DNA of 64,000 bases from Natrarchaeobaculum sulfurireducens. GTDB lineage: Archaea; Halobacteriota; Halobacteria; Halobacteriales; Natrialbaceae. Each line of letters opens with the position of its first letter. The first letter of the stretch is position 1. Below are positions 62,657-64,000 of the stretch, in pieces. A model generated the notes under the pieces. The model made no database searches. It was given only the letters and a program-made list of their open reading frames with translations, and was not told where the DNA came from. Location: the NCBI RefSeq assembly GCF_003430825.1, contig NZ_CP024047.1, positions 496,001 to 560,000 of the forward strand, read 5' to 3'. Made by a program: the position numbers and the translations under genes.

Positions 62657-63943
62657 ATGGAGGTCCAATTTCTCGGGGGCGCCCGCGAGATCGGTCGGAG
62701 CGCGATCCTAATCGACGACCGGTTGCTGGTGGATTTCGGGATGGACTCGGGAAACCCACCGGCGTTTCCGATCGGCGACGTCGACCCCGAGGCCGTCGTC
62801 GTCAGCCACGGCCACCTCGACCACGTCGGCACCGTTCCGGCGCTGCTGTCCGGCGATTCCCGCCCGTCGGTCCACTGGACGCCGCCGACGTACGACCTCG
62901 CGATGACCCTCGCCCGGGATACCCTCGAGCTTCACGGTGGCAGTTACGACTGTCCGTTCACCCAGGCCGAACTCGCCCGGCTCACGCAGGTGTCGGAAAC
63001 CCACGACTATCGCGAGCCGTTCGAGGCGGCGGGCTACGAGATCACGTTCTACGACGCGGGTCACGTCCCCGGAAGTGCACACGTCCTGATCGACAGCGCG
63101 GGAGGAAGCCCCGCGAGCAATCGGACGAAGTCCGATGACGACGGCGACACCCGGCTGCTCTATACCGGTGACTTCCACACCGAAGACCAGCGACTCGTCG
63201 CCGCCACGACGGCGCGGCCCGAGGCCGACGTCGTGATCTGTGAGAGTACGTACGCGGACACGACGCGACCGCCCCGCGAGGAGATCGAACGCGAGTTCGC
63301 CGAGAGCCTCCGGACGACAATCTGGGAGGGTGGGACGGTCGTCGTCCCCGCGTTCGCAATCGGCCGCACGCAGGAGGTGCTCTGTCTCTGTGAGCGCTAC
63401 GACCTCGAGTGCTACGTCGACGGGATGGGCAAACGGATCACCGAGCTGTTGCTCCACGAGCAGAACCGGCCGTTCCTGCGCGATGCCGACGCGTTGCGAC
63501 GGGCGAAAGGAAACGCCCGCTTCGTCGACGGTCGGGACGGCCAGCGCAAACGGATCGCCGAGCAGAACACGGTCATCGTCACGACCAGCGGCATGCTTCA
63601 CGGCGGGCCCGCAATGACCTACGTGCCCGCGATTCGGACCCATCCGACGAACAAGATCGCGATGACCGGCCACCAGGTCGAGGGAACGCCGGGCCGTGAC
63701 TTACTCGAGACCGGCAGTGCCGAACTCGACGGTCGCCGGATGCCCGTCAGCGCCCAGGTCGAACAGTACGACTTCTCGGCACACGCGGATCGAACGGGCC
63801 TGTTCGAGTTCCTCGAGTCCTACCGGGACAGCGAGGTGCTCGTCGTCCACGGCGATCGTTGTGAGGCGTTCGCCGAGGAGCTACGGCGGGAGGGATTCGA
63901 CGCGAGCGCACCGGCACTCGGCGAGTCACGGACGCTCGAATAG
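62657..63943 (+). CDS. MBL-fold beta-CASP ribonuclease
   Basis: The 428-residue protein has the metallo-beta-lactamase motif HGHLDH (51-56), DAGHVPGSAHVLID, YTGDFHTED and the beta-CASP motifs CESTYAD, VVPAFAIGRTQEVL, GHQVEGTPGRDLL and SAHADRTGLFEFL. It lacks the N-terminal KH domains of archaeal CPSF1, so it resembles the shorter aCPSF2/RNase J-like exo- or endonucleases. It likely processes RNA. Confidence 0.9.
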   Translation: MEVQFLGGAREIGRSAILIDDRLLVDFGMDSGNPPAFPIGDVDPEAVVVSHGHLDHVGTVPALLSGDSRPSVHWTPPTYDLAMTLARDTLELHGGSYDCPFTQAELARLTQVSETHDYREPFEAAGYEITFYDAGHVPGSAHVLIDSAGGSPASNRTKSDDDGDTRLLYTGDFHTEDQRLVAATTARPEADVVICESTYADTTRPPREEIEREFAESLRTTIWEGGTVVVPAFAIGRTQEVLCLCERYDLECYVDGMGKRITELLLHEQNRPFLRDADALRRAKGNARFVDGRDGQRKRIAEQNTVIVTTSGMLHGGPAMTYVPAIRTHPTNKIAMTGHQVEGTPGRDLLETGSAELDGRRMPVSAQVEQYDFSAHADRTGLFEFLESYRDSEVLVVHGDRCEAFAEELRREGFDASAPALGESRTLE

Positions 63944-64000
63944 CGGCGGCCAGCCGAAGCGTAACGGTGGCGAACCGGCGACTCCGCGTTACTCGGCCGT

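Noticed and set aside
1-64000. CRISPR arrays, tRNA or rRNA genes
   Set aside because: No regular repeat-spacer pattern and no tRNA T-loop/acceptor pattern or rRNA-like sequence was found by eye; a tRNAscan-SE and CRISPR finder run would settle this.

Overview
This window is chromosomal DNA from an extremely halophilic archaeon (class Halobacteria). The evidence is the high GC content, the very acidic proteins, archaeal information genes (LSm, L37e, S6e, thermosome, Trm1, an AspRS of archaeal type, GGGP synthase), several haloarchaea-type families (Bat-like HTH regulators, a sensory rhodopsin with its transducer, TAT lipoproteins), and many TATA boxes centred about 25-30 bp upstream of the start codon, which indicates leaderless mRNAs. 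I cannot name the genus; the gene set would fit Natrialbales or Haloarcula-like lineages. I see no rRNA, tRNA, CRISPR array or intact transposase.

Layout. 0-5.5 kb: a truncated HTH protein, a tandem pair of Bat-like regulators, a zinc alcohol dehydrogenase, a PAS-GAF histidine kinase and a small membrane protein. 5.6-8.4 kb: an Lhr-type helicase. 8.5-10.8 kb: an htrI-sopI operon for sensory rhodopsin I phototaxis. 11-12.6 kb: a 2Fe-2S ferredoxin, a membrane protein and a winged-helix regulator. 12.6-21.5 kb: an acyl-CoA/lipid-type catabolic neighbourhood (HCDH-ECH fusion, decayed thioesterase, phosphotransferase, MFS transporter, TetR regulator, HAD, SDR, LLM oxidoreductase). 21.6-30 kb: an AIR-synthase-like protein, a Cas4-nuclease/Dna2-type helicase and several small or poorly known genes, including an F420-associated metalloprotease. 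30.4-33.2 kb: an LSm-L37e operon, threonine synthase and a lipoprotein. 33.4-36.9 kb: a nitric oxide synthase oxygenase, GGGP synthase, a third Bat-like regulator and a sirtuin. 37-46.2 kb: AspRS, the archaeal CoA pathway pair (pantoate kinase, phosphopantothenate synthetase), an Ntn amide hydrolase, TyrRS, BirA, a USP, an amidohydrolase and HisH. 46.2-51 kb: a soluble chemoreceptor-like protein with a KaiC-like tail, membrane and SWIM proteins, and a two-gene lipoprotein operon. 51-64 kb: Trm1, a BrkB-family protein, the glnA/lrp divergent pair, thermosome, an SRAP protein, S6e, a prenyl-synthase-like protein with a TM2-type partner, a SHOCT protein and a beta-CASP nuclease.

The most notable points are the complete SRI/HtrI photosensory pair, an archaeal NOS without a reductase, the soluble transducer whose signalling-tip residues are changed and which carries a degenerate RecA/KaiC domain, a nearly identical 20-bp palindrome in two promoters 44 kb apart, and several very short leader ORFs overlapping the start codon of the downstream gene.
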